Shown here one piece after another: positions 49,825 to 63,745 of a stretch of 64,000 nt of DNA. The stretch's first letter is position 1. Each line of letters starts with the position of its first letter. The stretch is from Allorhodoferax sp032337135 (GTDB lineage Bacteria; Pseudomonadota; Gammaproteobacteria; Burkholderiales; Burkholderiaceae_C), in contig NZ_JAVXZZ010000007.1 of the NCBI RefSeq assembly GCF_032337135.1, forward strand, positions 56,919-120,918, given 5' to 3'. Below the pieces are notes generated by a model that was given only the letters and a program-made list of their open reading frames with translations, searched no databases and was not told where the DNA came from. Position numbers and translations under genes: made by a program.

Positions 49825-51094
49825 GGTCGTTACCGACATTGTGGGCGACTGCTGCGGTTTGCAGGGCATTTGTGGGGAGCAAATGGCCAGGTGATGGCAA
49901 CAATTGTGCGTCCTTGTTGTGTGCAAGAAACGCTGCTTGCTGTGCACGCCCTTCCGAAGCGAATATGGAACAGGTGCAGAACAACAAACGCCCGCCAGGT
50001 CGCACGAGCGGCCACATGCATTCCAGCATGAGCCTTTGCGTCTGCGCCAGGGCCTCAATATCGCTTTCCCTTCTTTGCCAACGCACGTCAGGATGGCGTC
50101 GCACGATGCCGGAAGCAGTGCATGGCGCATCGAGCAGAACGAGATCGAAGGGCTGACCATCCCACCAAGCTGCCAGATCAGTAAGACTGGCACAGTGCAC
50201 CTGAGCCTGCAGGCCGAGGCGCTGCAAATTCTCACCAATGCGCTCAGCCCGCACCGGATCCACTTCGACCGCATGTACCTGGGCATCGCTCAATTCGAGC
50301 AAATGTCCCGTCTTGCCGCCGGGAGCCGCGCAGGCGTCCAGGATGCGGGTCGCAGCTGTGCTGGCATATCCCTTCAGCAACAATTCGGCGGCTTGCTGCG
50401 CACCTGCATCCTGCACGGAGACATGGCCAGAGACAAAGTCAGGTAGTCGGCCGACCGGTACTGGCTGCTCCAGCACGACCGCCTGCCCACCTTGCCATTT
50501 CGCGGCAAACCCCTGCCCAACCAGGCGCTCCACGTAGAGCTCAGGATTAGTTTGGCGCCGATTGACCCGCAGGGTCATAGGGGCCGCTTGATTCGAAGCC
50601 TGCAGGACTTGTTCCCATTGTTCAGGGTGGTCACTCTGAACTCGGCGAATCCACCACGCCGGAAAGTTCCAGCGCGCTTCGGGGACATCTCGTACGCTAG
50701 CCTCCAGCGCCTGACGTTCACGCAAAAACCGGCGCAAACAGGCGTTGACGAATGCTGCTTGGCGCGACTCCTTGCGACAGCGCTTCACCGCCTCCACCAG
50801 TTGGTCCACCAATGTGAATTCATCGTACAACGACGCATTCGCTGGTGCCAGCAGGGCCAGCCCGCACCACAATGCCGCTTGCACCCAGATCTTCGGTGGC
50901 TTGGCGGCCAGACGCACGGCCACATGGCGCGCATAGCCCATTTGGCGCCAGACCGCAAAGGTCAGCGCCTGCGCCGCAGGGCGCAATTGCGCATTGACCG
51001 AATTCAAGGACGTCGCTGCCGATTGCCCCTGTTCCACCTGAGCCAATACGTCAATCGTTGCTTGAAGCTGCTGCCACAAGGGCGGTGTCGCCAT
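49781..51094 (-). CDS. rsmB: 16S rRNA (cytosine-967 C5) methyltransferase
   Basis: 437 residues. An N-terminal NusB-like RNA-binding domain (residues ~1-150, including KSRQAAFVNACLRRFLRER-like patterns) precedes the SAM-dependent Rsm domain. SAM motif I is RILDACAAPGGKTGHLLEL. The catalytic Cys lies in VLLDAPCTASGIVRRHPDVRW, and the second conserved Cys in LFCTCSIFASEG. It methylates C967 of 16S rRNA. The ATG at 51094 is 5 bp after the LemA-like gene stop; upstream extension is excluded by that gene. Confidence 0.95.
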   Translation of the reverse strand: MATPPLWQQLQATIDVLAQVEQGQSAATSLNSVNAQLRPAAQALTFAVWRQMGYARHVAVRLAAKPPKIWVQAALWCGLALLAPANASLYDEFTLVDQLVEAVKRCRKESRQAAFVNACLRRFLRERQALEASVRDVPEARWNFPAWWIRRVQSDHPEQWEQVLQASNQAAPMTLRVNRRQTNPELYVERLVGQGFAAKWQGGQAVVLEQPVPVGRLPDFVSGHVSVQDAGAQQAAELLLKGYASTAATRILDACAAPGGKTGHLLELSDAQVHAVEVDPVRAERIGENLQRLGLQAQVHCASLTDLAAWWDGQPFDLVLLDAPCTASGIVRRHPDVRWQRRESDIEALAQTQRLMLECMWPLVRPGGRLLFCTCSIFASEGRAQQAAFLAHNKDAQLLPSPGHLLPTNALQTAAVAHNVGNDHDGFFYALFEKVAA

Positions 51095-51099
51095 GGTCT

Positions 51100-51609
51100 T
51101 CACAGACGCTCCCAGGTTCGCATGCCGACGCTGCGGGCCAGCACACTGGCCGGCATTTGCAGCAAGGCCTCGTTGAGTTCCGAGACATGAACGTTGTAGC
51201 GCGTGCGCCGCGCCGCAATGTCTGCCACCAGCGAATCCCATGCGGTCATCAGCTCCTGCGGCAGCACCGCTCCCGCAAGGTCCTCCGGCTGCTGCCGCAA
51301 TTGGGCCATCCTGTGTTCGACTCGGTCAATGGCTACGCCTAGCCCGGGCGGCACCCCCTCCCGCTTCGGGTCGCGCCCCCACAGCTCCGCCATTTCCGAC
51401 ACGTGTCGCATGTCAGCCCAGACGGAGGCAGCAGTGCTGTCGTCCAGACTGCCAGCAATATCACGGCACCGCAACAGGTACTTGCGCAGTGAACTGCGGG
51501 CCTGTTCTGCACCATGGCGCAGCCGCAGCAGTCGGCTGTAGGCACCCACGGCCCAAGCCGCCACTACAGCCAGTCCGACCCAAACCCAGAGCGAAAGATT
51601 GACCGCCAT
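51100..51609 (-). CDS. LemA-like membrane protein
   Basis: 169 residues. One N-terminal membrane helix (LWVWVGLAVVAAWAVGAY), then a long helical, arginine-rich domain. The C-terminal pattern RRTRYNVHVSELNEALLQMPASVLARSVG resembles the LemA family end (R..YN..V..Y N...P...A). The similarity is partial, so family membership is moderate. The gene sits between the rpoC terminator and rsmB and would be the first of the rsmB-DUF4390-ntrYX unit. Confidence 0.65.
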   Translation of the reverse strand: MAVNLSLWVWVGLAVVAAWAVGAYSRLLRLRHGAEQARSSLRKYLLRCRDIAGSLDDSTAASVWADMRHVSEMAELWGRDPKREGVPPGLGVAIDRVEHRMAQLRQQPEDLAGAVLPQELMTAWDSLVADIAARRTRYNVHVSELNEALLQMPASVLARSVGMRTWERL

Positions 51610-51621
51610 GCGAAAAAACTC

Positions 51622-51661
51622 AAAAAAAACGCCACAGCCCAGTTGAAACGGGCGTGTGGCG
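51622..51661 (-). terminator. Terminator of the rpoBC operon
   Basis: On the minus strand CGCCACA...TGTGGCG, with an inner CCC/GGG pairing around CGTTTCAACT, is followed by eight T and then GAGTTTTTT. It lies 21 bp after the rpoC stop and ends 12 bp before the next gene start. Confidence 0.92.
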
Positions 51662-51682
51662 CTTCTATTTCAGGAGCAACGC

Positions 51683-55903
<4,221 letters not shown>

Positions 55904-55922
55904 GTGACTCTTGCCCTTTCAA

Positions 55923-58900
55923 TTAATTACGTTCGAGTTCGATGTCCAGGCCCAAGGAACGGATTTCCTTGACCAGCACATTGAAGGACTCCGGCATGCC
56001 GGCTTCGATGGAGTGCTCACCCTTGACGATGTTCTCGTACACCTTGGTACGACCTTGCACGTCGTCGGACTTGACGGTAAGCATTTCCTGCAGGGTGTAG
56101 GAAGCACCGTAGGCTTCCAGTGCCCACACTTCCATCTCACCGAAACGCTGACCACCGAACTGGGCTTTACCACCAAGGGGCTGCTGCGTGACCAAGCTGT
56201 AGGGACCGGTCGAACGGGCGTGCATCTTGTCGTCCACCAGATGGTGCAGCTTCAGGTAGTGCATGTAGCCGATGGTCGTGGTACGGGCGAACGCATCACC
56301 GGTGCGGCCGTCGTAGAGTTGAGCTTGCGTACGCGAGGCGGTCAGGCCCTTGGCCTTGGCCACTTCGTCCGGGTACGCCAGCTGCAGCATGTCGCCGATT
56401 TCGGCTTCCGTCGCGCCGTCGAACACCGGCGACGCAAATGGCACGCCATTGGTCAGCTCCTTGGCCATGCTCAGCACTTCGCTGTCGGACAACTGCGCCA
56501 GGTCTTCCTTGCGACCGGTGCCGTTGTAGATCTTGTCCATGAAGGATCGGATCTCAGAGGCAGCAGCTTCGCGTTGCAACATGTCGCCGATGCGCTGGCC
56601 CAGGCCCTTGCCGGCCCAACCCAGATGCACTTCCAGCACCTGTCCGATGTTCATACGCGAAGGCACGCCCAACGGGTTCAGCACGATGTCGACAGGCGTA
56701 CCGTCGGCCATGTAGGGCATGTCTTCCACCGGCGTGATCTTGGAGACCACGCCCTTGTTACCGTGGCGGCCGGCCATCTTGTCACCAGGCTGCAGGCGGC
56801 GCTTGACAGCGATGTAGACCTTGACCATCTTGAGCACGCCCGCAGGCAGCTCGTCGCCTTGCGTGAGCTTCTTGCGCTTTTCTTCGAAAGCCAAGTCAAA
56901 GCTGTGGCGGGTTTGCTCCAAGGCATTCTTGATGCTCTCGAGCTGAGTAGCCACTTCGTCTTCTGCGGGACGGATATCAAACCAATGGAACTTGTCGATG
57001 GAAGCCAGGTAAGCGGCGTCGATCTTGGTACCCTTGGCCAGCTTCTGTGGGCCGCCATTGGCCACACGACCGACCAGCAGCTTCTCGATACGGGCGAACG
57101 CATCAGCTTCCACAATGCGCAGCTGATCGTTCAGGTCCAAGCGGAAACGCTTGAGCTCGTCGTCGATGATCTGCTGGGCGCGGCGGTCACGCTGGATGCC
57201 TTCACGGGTGAAGACCTGAACGTCGATCACGGTACCTTGGGAACCCTGATCCACGCGCAGCGAGGTGTCCTTCACGTCGGAGGCCTTTTCGCCGAAGATG
57301 GCGCGCAGCAGCTTCTCTTCGGGTGTCAGCGTGGTTTCACCCTTGGGGGTCACCTTGCCGACCAGCGTGTCCCCTGGTTGCACTTCGGCACCCACATAGA
57401 TGATGCCGGACTCGTCCAGGCGATTCAGCTGGTGCTCGCTCAGGTTCGGGATGTCGCGGGTAATTTCCTCGGCGCCCAGCTTGGTGTCACGGGCCATCAC
57501 AACCAGTTCCTCGATGTGGATCGAGGTGTAGCGGTCTTCGGCGACCACGCGCTCGGAAATCAGGATCGAGTCTTCGAAGTTGTAGCCGTTCCAGGGCATG
57601 AAGGCCACCAGCATGTTTTGGCCGATGGCGATTTCGCCCAGGTCGGTGGAGGCGCCGTCAGCGATCACGTCACCCTTGACCAGCTTGTCACCCTTCTTGA
57701 CGATGGGGCGCTGGTGGATATTGGTGTTCTGGTTCGAACGCTGGTACTTGATCAGGTTGTAGATGTCCACACCGACTTCGCCAGCTTGCGCTTCGTTGTC
57801 GTTCACGCGCACCACCACACGGGTAGCGTCCACGTAGTCCACCACACCGCCACGGTTTACGGTCACGACGGTTCCGGAGTCCACCGCTGCTACGCGCTCG
57901 ATGCCGGTACCCACCATGGGCTTCTCGGGGCGCAACACAGGCACAGCCTGACGCGACATGTTCGCACCCATCAAGGCGCGGTTGGCGTCATCGTGCTCGA
58001 GGAACGGAACCAGCGAGGCCGCCACCGATACGATCTGCGACGGAGACACGTCCATGTACTGGATGCGGTCCGGGCCCACCAGCACCGATTCACCCGCTTC
58101 ACGGGCGGAAATCAGTTCGCCGGTCAGACGACCATCCTTGTCCAAAGCCGCATTGGCCTGGGCAATGATGAACTTACCTTCTTCGATCGCCGACAGATAG
58201 TCGATTTCTGCCGTGACCTTACCATCCACCACGCGGCGGTAGGGGGTTTCGATGAAGCCGTATTCGTTCAGACGGGCATACAGCGCCAGCGAGTTGATCA
58301 GGCCGATGTTCGGACCTTCAGGCGTTTCGATCGGGCATACGCGGCCGTAGTGGGTCACGTGCACGTCGCGCACTTCGAAACCGGCACGTTCGCGGGTCAG
58401 ACCGCCCGGGCCCAGGGCCGACACGCGGCGCTTGTGGGTGATTTCGGCCAGCGGGTTGGTCTGGTCCATGAACTGGGACAGCTGCGATGCACCGAAGAAC
58501 TCTTTCAGCGCGGCCGAAATCGGCTTGCTGTTGATCAGGTCGTGCGGCATCAGCGGCTCTTGCTCGGCCTGGCCCAGACGCTCCTTCACGGCCTTCTCGA
58601 TACGTGCCAGACCGGTGCGGTACTGGTTCTCAGCCAACTCACCCACGCAACGCACACGGCGGTTGCCCAGGTGATCGATGTCGTCGACTTCGCCGCGGCC
58701 ATTGCGCAGGTCCACCAGGATCTTGACCACCGACAGGATGTCCTCATTGGTCAGCACCATGGGGCCTTCGGCTTCCGAACGACCCAACTTGGCATTGAAC
58801 TTCATGCGGCCGACGCGCGACAGATCGTAGGTGTCTGCGTTGTAGAACAGGCGCTGGAACAGGGCCTGCACGGCATCTTCGGTCGGGGGTTCGCCAGGGC

Positions 58901-60035
58901 GCATCATGCGGTAGATGGCCACGCGCGCAGCGAATTCGTCGGCGGTTTCGTCCGTGCGCAGGGTTTGCGAAATGAAGGCCCCTTGGTCCAGGTCGTTGGT
59001 GTAGATACACGCGATTTCCTGGATGGCGGCAGCACGCAATTTCTTCAGCAGTGCTTCGGTCAGCTCTTCATTGGCTTTGGCGACGATCTCGCCAGTGTCC
59101 GCATCCACGATGTTGCGGGCGATGACGCGACCGAGCAGGAAATCTTCCGGCACGCTGATGTGGGTCGTGCCGGACTGCTCGAGCTCGCGGGTATGGCGGG
59201 CAGTGACGCGCTTATCCTTGGCCACAATGACTTTGCCGCTCTTGTCGGTGATGTCAAAACGGGCCACTTCGCCGCGCAGGCGTTCGGCCACGTATTCCAT
59301 CTGGGCTCCGCTGTCCATGAGACGGAAATTGTCGTTGACGAAGAAGTTCGCCAGGATGGACTCGTTGTTCAGGCCGATGGCCTTGAGCAGGATGGTGACC
59401 GGCATCTTGCGGCGGCGGTCGACACGGAAGTACAGCAGATCCTTGGGATCGAACTCGAAGTCAAGCCATGAACCGCGGTAGGGAATGATGCGTGCCGAGA
59501 ACAGCAGCTTGCCCGAGCTGTGGGTCTTGCCCTTGTCGTGTTCGAAGAACACGCCCGGTGAGCGGTGCAACTGCGACACAATGACGCGCTCTGTGCCGTT
59601 GATGATGAAAGAACCCTTGGTGGTCATCAGGGGCACTTCACCCATGTAGACCTCTTGCTCCTTCACTTCCTTGACGACCTTGTTCTGTGCGGTCGAGGAT
59701 TCGCGGTCGTAGATGATCAATTGAACCTTGGCACGCACAGCGGAGGCATAGGTCAGACCACGGGTCTGGCACTCACGCACATCGAACGCAGGCTTGGCGA
59801 GGTTGTACTCCAGGTACTTCATCTCGACGAATCCGTTGTGCGACACGATCGGGAACGCGGCTTCGAAAGCGGCTTGCAGACCTTCGGACGTCCGCTTCTT
59901 GGGTGCGACATCCGCTTGCAGGAACGCGGTGTAGGCATCCTTCTGCATCTGGAGCAGGTAGGGAATTTCCAACACGCTGTCGCGCGTGCCAAAGTTTTTA
60001 CGAATACGCTTGCGTTCAGTGAATGAGTAAGCCAT
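55923..60035 (-). CDS. rpoB: RNA polymerase beta subunit
   Basis: 1370 residues from ATG 60035 (GGAG ribosome site; N-terminus AYSFTERKRIRKNFG). Rifampicin-region sequence FMDQTNPLAEITHKRRVSALGP is wild type. Active-site blocks EGPNIGLINSLALYAR, GYNFEDSILISERVV and RHGNKGVVSKI are present. The open frame extends 42 codons upstream into the rplL-rpoB spacer but has no support. Transcribed with rplL upstream through a partial attenuator. Confidence 0.98.
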   Translation of the reverse strand: MAYSFTERKRIRKNFGTRDSVLEIPYLLQMQKDAYTAFLQADVAPKKRTSEGLQAAFEAAFPIVSHNGFVEMKYLEYNLAKPAFDVRECQTRGLTYASAVRAKVQLIIYDRESSTAQNKVVKEVKEQEVYMGEVPLMTTKGSFIINGTERVIVSQLHRSPGVFFEHDKGKTHSSGKLLFSARIIPYRGSWLDFEFDPKDLLYFRVDRRRKMPVTILLKAIGLNNESILANFFVNDNFRLMDSGAQMEYVAERLRGEVARFDITDKSGKVIVAKDKRVTARHTRELEQSGTTHISVPEDFLLGRVIARNIVDADTGEIVAKANEELTEALLKKLRAAAIQEIACIYTNDLDQGAFISQTLRTDETADEFAARVAIYRMMRPGEPPTEDAVQALFQRLFYNADTYDLSRVGRMKFNAKLGRSEAEGPMVLTNEDILSVVKILVDLRNGRGEVDDIDHLGNRRVRCVGELAENQYRTGLARIEKAVKERLGQAEQEPLMPHDLINSKPISAALKEFFGASQLSQFMDQTNPLAEITHKRRVSALGPGGLTRERAGFEVRDVHVTHYGRVCPIETPEGPNIGLINSLALYARLNEYGFIETPYRRVVDGKVTAEIDYLSAIEEGKFIIAQANAALDKDGRLTGELISAREAGESVLVGPDRIQYMDVSPSQIVSVAASLVPFLEHDDANRALMGANMSRQAVPVLRPEKPMVGTGIERVAAVDSGTVVTVNRGGVVDYVDATRVVVRVNDNEAQAGEVGVDIYNLIKYQRSNQNTNIHQRPIVKKGDKLVKGDVIADGASTDLGEIAIGQNMLVAFMPWNGYNFEDSILISERVVAEDRYTSIHIEELVVMARDTKLGAEEITRDIPNLSEHQLNRLDESGIIYVGAEVQPGDTLVGKVTPKGETTLTPEEKLLRAIFGEKASDVKDTSLRVDQGSQGTVIDVQVFTREGIQRDRRAQQIIDDELKRFRLDLNDQLRIVEADAFARIEKLLVGRVANGGPQKLAKGTKIDAAYLASIDKFHWFDIRPAEDEVATQLESIKNALEQTRHSFDLAFEEKRKKLTQGDELPAGVLKMVKVYIAVKRRLQPGDKMAGRHGNKGVVSKITPVEDMPYMADGTPVDIVLNPLGVPSRMNIGQVLEVHLGWAGKGLGQRIGDMLQREAAASEIRSFMDKIYNGTGRKEDLAQLSDSEVLSMAKELTNGVPFASPVFDGATEAEIGDMLQLAYPDEVAKAKGLTASRTQAQLYDGRTGDAFARTTTIGYMHYLKLHHLVDDKMHARSTGPYSLVTQQPLGGKAQFGGQRFGEMEVWALEAYGASYTLQEMLTVKSDDVQGRTKVYENIVKGEHSIEAGMPESFNVLVKEIRSLGLDIELERN

Positions 60036-60235
60036 TAGATCTCCGGGCAAAGGCTGAGGAATCCTCGGGGTCCTAGGCGACTGGCGGGCAAAACTTGGTG
60101 ATTGGCCTCTACCAATCATTGGCGGACGGCCGCACATTGCGCGCGGCCCGAACCAAGGCATCTTCTGCAGTCGGGGTCAGAAGACACGGATGAATGCTCT
60201 TGTTGGAACACTCATCGGTGCCGTCTTACAACGGC

Positions 60236-60271
60236 AAAAGGCTGGGGGCCTTTTAGGGCCTACCCAGCCTT
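60236..60271 (-). terminator. Attenuator/processing stem in the rplL-rpoB spacer
   Basis: On the minus strand AAGGCTGGG ... CCCAGCCTT is followed by TT, with an inner GGCCC/GGGCC-type pairing in the loop. The stem begins 15 bp after the rplL stop. A partial terminator or RNase III-type site between rplL and rpoB is the classical arrangement that sets the ratio of ribosomal proteins to polymerase. Confidence 0.7.
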
Positions 60272-60285
60272 CGGTGCAAAGTCGA

Positions 60286-60666
60286 TTACTTGAGTTCGAC
60301 CTTGGCGCCAGCTTCTTCCAGCTTCTTCTTGGCTGCATCAGCGTCAGCCTTGGAGATGCCTTCCTTGACGTTCTTGGGAGCGCCGTCCACCAGGTCCTTG
60401 GCTTCTTTCAAACCCAGGCCGGTGATTTCACGCACTGCCTTGATGACGGAAACCTTGTTCGCGCCAGCATCGGTCAGCACCACGTTGAACTCGGTCTTCT
60501 CTTCAGCAGCGGCAGCACCACCGGCAGCGGCGCCACCAGCAGCGGGAGCAGCCATAGCGGCAGCGCTCACACCAAACTTCTCTTCGATGGCTTTCACCAG
60601 GTCGTTGAGTTCCATGACCGACATGCTGTCCAGAGCGGTCAAAAATGCGTCTTTATCAAATGCCAT
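60286..60666 (-). CDS. rplL: 50S ribosomal protein L7/L12
   Basis: 126 residues. An N-terminal dimerisation helix (MELNDLVKAIEEKFGVS), an Ala/Gly-rich hinge (about 40-55) and the conserved C-terminal domain (KVSVIKAVREITGLGLKEAKDLVDGAP). It forms the multi-copy stalk that recruits translation factors. It lies 44 bp after rplJ. Confidence 0.98.
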   Translation of the reverse strand: MAFDKDAFLTALDSMSVMELNDLVKAIEEKFGVSAAAMAAPAAGGAAAGGAAAAEEKTEFNVVLTDAGANKVSVIKAVREITGLGLKEAKDLVDGAPKNVKEGISKADADAAKKKLEEAGAKVELK

Positions 60667-60710
60667 TTTTATTTCCTAACAATATTGGTTTCTAAAAGGG
60701 TTGCTGCCAC

Positions 60711-61223
60711 TCAGGCTGCAGCCGCTTCCGCTGCGCCGCCACCTTTTTTCTCGGCCACAGCCGCGAGCACGCGGGCGGTACGGGAAATGGGGGACTGCAT
60801 CAAGCCCAGCAATTGCGCCAGCAGCACTTCCTTCGAGGGGATGCTTGCCAATTGCTTCACGCCGTTCACGTCCAGGGCCTTGCCGCCGTACGCACCGCCA
60901 CGGATGACCAGCTTGTCGTTGGTCTTGGCGAAATCGGCCACCACTTTAGCGGCAGCCACTGCGTCTTCGGAAAAGCCGTAGATCAACGGACCGGTCATCT
61001 GGTCGGCAACCGACTCAAAACCGCTACCGGCAACAGCACGGCGTGCCAGGGTGTTCTTCAGAACACTCAGGGTCACGCCAGCGCTGCGCGCGGTGTTGCG
61101 CAGTTTGGTCATGTCAGCGACCGTGATGCCACGGTATTCCGCCATCACGAGCGTTTGAGCTTTAGCGGCGAGGCTGGTCACTTCGGTAATGACCGCTTCT
61201 TTCTCACTGCGATTCAGACTCAA
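60711..61223 (-). CDS. rplJ: 50S ribosomal protein L10
   Basis: 170 residues; SLNRSEKEAVITEVTSLAAK N-terminus and LVMAEYRGITVADMTKLR are typical. The start is TTG at 61223 with GGAG upstream (GAAGGAG). In other bacteria L10 bound to L12 represses translation from its own leader; the unusual start codon is consistent with tight translational control. The C-terminus ends in an Ala-rich segment. Confidence 0.96.
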   Translation of the reverse strand: MSLNRSEKEAVITEVTSLAAKAQTLVMAEYRGITVADMTKLRNTARSAGVTLSVLKNTLARRAVAGSGFESVADQMTGPLIYGFSEDAVAAAKVVADFAKTNDKLVIRGGAYGGKALDVNGVKQLASIPSKEVLLAQLLGLMQSPISRTARVLAAVAEKKGGGAAEAAAA

Positions 61224-61449
61224 GGTCTACTCCTTCAAAATGCACCCTTGGCTGTTGCCGCAGGTGCGCCACATTGCAGCGACCAACTGTTGTGGAAAAA
61301 ATCCATTTCAGCGGGATCGCCATCTGCGTTGGCCTGTCATTAAGTGCCTTGCATTGCTGCGCAGCACGCCAACGGTCTTGGATGACCTGCGACAACTTTC
61401 GCCACCGCAGCCCACCACACCGCACCGCTTGCGCGATGCGGCAATTTCA
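61224..61449 (-). promoter_or_regulatory. rplJ leader (likely L10 autoregulatory region)
   Basis: A 226-bp spacer between rplA and rplJ, much longer than the other gaps in the operon. It contains no gene. Its length and position match the rplJL leader that in E. coli and relatives binds the L10-L12 complex. GC-rich GGTG/GCGG runs near 61385-61440 could form the folded upstream part. The binding site itself was not traced. Confidence 0.55.
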
Positions 61450-62145
61450 TCAAGCAGCGATCGACTGAACGTCGACGCGAACGCCCACGCCCATGGTCGA
61501 GGACACTGCCACCTTGCGCAGGTACACACCCTTGCTGGAAGCAGGCTTGGCTTTGTTCAGTGCATCGATCAGCGCAGCGAGGTTGCCCTGCAGCTTGTCG
61601 GCATCGAACGAACGACGACCGATGGTGCTGTGAACAATACCAGCCTTGTCGACACGGAACTGCACCTGACCTGCCTTGGCGTTCTTCACAGCCGTGGCAA
61701 CATCGGGGGTCACAGTGCCGACCTTGGGGTTAGGCATCAAACCGCGCGGACCCAGGATCTGACCCAGGGTACCGACGACACGCATGGCGTCAGGGGCAGC
61801 AATCACCACGTCAAAAGGCATGTCACCAGCCTTGACTTGGGCGGCCAGATCGTCCATGCCGACCACGTCGGCGCCGGCGGCCTTGGCTTCTTCAGCCTTG
61901 GCGCCTTGAGCGAACACAGCCACGCGCTTGGTCTTGCCGGTGCCATTGGGCAGCACGACGGCGCCACGCACCACCTGGTCAGACTTCTTGGCATCCACGC
62001 CCAGTTGAACGGCCACATCAATGGACTCGTCAAACTTGGCAGTGGCACATTCCTTGACGATACTCAGGGCATCACCCAGGGCGTACAGCTTGTTGCTGTC
62101 GACTTTGCCTTGCAGGGCTTTTTGTTTCTTGGTCAGCTTGGCCAT
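61450..62145 (-). CDS. rplA: 50S ribosomal protein L1
   Basis: 231 residues; AKLTKKQKALQGKVDSNKLY at the N-terminus, then the conserved VGTLGQILGPRGLMPNPKVG and KAGQVQFRVDKAGIVHSTIG. It is an rRNA-binding L1-stalk protein and, in many bacteria, a repressor of the rplKA mRNA. ATG at 62145 begins one base after the rplK stop codon. Confidence 0.98.
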   Translation of the reverse strand: MAKLTKKQKALQGKVDSNKLYALGDALSIVKECATAKFDESIDVAVQLGVDAKKSDQVVRGAVVLPNGTGKTKRVAVFAQGAKAEEAKAAGADVVGMDDLAAQVKAGDMPFDVVIAAPDAMRVVGTLGQILGPRGLMPNPKVGTVTPDVATAVKNAKAGQVQFRVDKAGIVHSTIGRRSFDADKLQGNLAALIDALNKAKPASSKGVYLRKVAVSSTMGVGVRVDVQSIAA

Positions 62146-62146
62146 C

Positions 62147-62578
62147 TCACACGCCCTCCACATTCACACCCATGGAACGAGCCGAACCAGCGATGGTACG
62201 CACAGCGGCGTCCAAGTCGGCAGCGGTCATGTCCTTCATCTTGGTCTTGGCGATTTCTTCCAGCTGAGCGCGGGTGATCTTGCCTACCTTGTCCATGTGC
62301 GGACGCGAAGAACCCTTGTCCAGCTTGATGGCCTTCTTGATCAGGACCGTAGCAGGCGGGGTCTTGATGACAAAGGTGAAGCTCTTGTCAGCAAATGCAG
62401 TGATGACCACCGGCAGAGGCAGTCCGGGCTCAACACCTTGAGTCTGGGCGTTGAACGCCTTGCAGAATTCCATGATGTTCAGACCACGTTGACCCAATGC
62501 GGGACCGATCGGTGGGGATGGATTGGCTTTGCCAGCTGGCACTTGCAGCTTGATAAAACCGACGATTTTCTTCGCCAT
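62147..62578 (-). CDS. rplK: 50S ribosomal protein L11
   Basis: 143 residues; KLQVPAGKANPSPPIGPALGQRG (split as KLQVPAGKANPSPPIGPA) and NIMEFCKAFNAQT are diagnostic, with the RNA-binding C-terminal TIAGSARSMGVNVEG. It binds the GTPase-associated centre of 23S rRNA. Confidence 0.98.
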   Translation of the reverse strand: MAKKIVGFIKLQVPAGKANPSPPIGPALGQRGLNIMEFCKAFNAQTQGVEPGLPLPVVITAFADKSFTFVIKTPPATVLIKKAIKLDKGSSRPHMDKVGKITRAQLEEIAKTKMKDMTAADLDAAVRTIAGSARSMGVNVEGV

Positions 62579-62690
62579 GTTTACTCCTTGTGGGTATTAG
62601 CGCTGCCTCACCTGAGGCTCAGCAGCTCCCCTTCATTGCGACTCAAAAATAAAGCTTCGCCACCGAGTCGGAAAGCAGCGAAACAAAAAA

Positions 62691-63272
62691 TCAGGTCTTC
62701 TCGATTTGAGAGAACTCAAGCTCAACCGGTGTCGCACGACCGAAGATGGTGACGGAAACGCGCACCTTGTTCTTGTCGTAATTGACCTCTTCCACAGTGC
62801 CATTGAAGTCCGCAAAGGGACCTTCCTTGACACGGACATACTCGCCCACCAGAAACTCGATCTTGTGGCGCGGCTTGTCGGTACCCTCCTGCATCTGGTT
62901 CACGATCTTCATGACTTCAGATTCAGAAATGGGCGCCGGACGATTCTTGGCACCACCCACAAACCCAGTGACTTTGTTGGTGTGCTTCACCAAGTGCCAG
63001 GTTTCGTCGTTCATGACCATTTCCACCAGGACGTAGCCCGGGAAGAACTTGCGCTCTGTGGTGCGCTTTTGGCCATTACGAACTTCCACCACCTCTTCCA
63101 TGGGGACCATGATGCGACCGAACAGGTGCTGCATCCCCTCGCGGGCGATGCGCTCATGGAGATTGCGCTCGACAGCTTTTTCCATGCCCGAATAGGCATG
63201 CACCACATACCAGCGCAGGTCTGGATTGGCATTGGCCGCGGGAGCGGCAGTGTGCTCGACGGTGTCAGTCAT
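62691..63272 (-). CDS. nusG: Transcription termination/antitermination factor NusG
   Basis: 193 residues. The NGN domain (LRWYVVHAYSGMEKAVERNL, KFFPGYVLVEMVMNDETWH) precedes a KOW domain (GEYVRVKEGPFADFNGTVEE). It couples RNA polymerase to Rho and ribosomes. The ATG at 63272 shares a base with the secE stop (TAATG); an ATG four codons upstream exists but lies within secE. Confidence 0.97.
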   Translation of the reverse strand: MTDTVEHTAAPAANANPDLRWYVVHAYSGMEKAVERNLHERIAREGMQHLFGRIMVPMEEVVEVRNGQKRTTERKFFPGYVLVEMVMNDETWHLVKHTNKVTGFVGGAKNRPAPISESEVMKIVNQMQEGTDKPRHKIEFLVGEYVRVKEGPFADFNGTVEEVNYDKNKVRVSVTIFGRATPVELEFSQIEKT

Positions 63273-63655
63273 TATTTCTTCCATCCCAGCAGCAGGTCAT
63301 ACAACACCCACTCCAGGGTCTTATCGGTCAACCACAGGAAAATTGCCATCAGCAACACAAACCCGAATACGTAGGCCGTGGTCTGGATGGCCTCCTTGCG
63401 CGACGGCCAGACCACCTTTTTGACCTCACGCACCGCATCGCGACCAAAGCCAATGAGCGCCTTGCCGGCCTCTGTAGTCAGAAAGACGCCTGCCGCAAAC
63501 GCCAGACCCAACAGCAAAACCAGCCATTGTACCCAGGCACCCTGGGCACGTAGCAGATAAAAGGCAGCCACTGCAGCAATCGTTGCCACAACGGCTGCCG
63601 CCAGTTTTGCCTTGTCTGCGCCAGAAGCGACAGTCTGAACCTGTGTTGTCGACAT
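63272..63655 (-). CDS. secE: Preprotein translocase subunit SecE
   Basis: 127 residues with three membrane helices (LAAAVVATIAAVAAFYLL, WLVLLLGLAFAAGVFL, YVFGFVLLMAIFLWL) and the amphipathic SecE hallmark VREVKKVVWPSRKEAIQTT. It clamps SecY in the inner membrane. ATG 63655 gives the normal family length; an upstream Met would add 14 residues across the preceding spacer. Confidence 0.96.
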   Translation of the reverse strand: MSTTQVQTVASGADKAKLAAAVVATIAAVAAFYLLRAQGAWVQWLVLLLGLAFAAGVFLTTEAGKALIGFGRDAVREVKKVVWPSRKEAIQTTAYVFGFVLLMAIFLWLTDKTLEWVLYDLLLGWKK

Positions 63656-63706
63656 GTTTGCGATCCGTTTGGTCTTTTCGAATCTTGCGATCCCCAAGAC
63701 ACTGAA

Positions 63707-63727
63707 GCCCGCTACACCGTAGCGGGC
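63707..63727. terminator. Stem-loop between tRNA-Trp and secE
   Basis: GCCCGCTAC-ACC-GTAGCGGGC, a 9-bp perfect stem, followed on the plus side by CTTGTTTT. On the operon strand it is not followed by a T-run, so it may be a processing or pausing hairpin separating tRNA-Trp from secE rather than a full terminator. Confidence 0.55.
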
Positions 63728-63745
63728 CTTGTTTTCACCTTTCGG

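Noticed and set aside
49825..50286. Long N-terminal extension of the DUF4390 protein
   Set aside because: The extra ~150 codons lie inside rsmB in another frame and are Cys/Arg-rich; the signal helix and domain begin at 49824.
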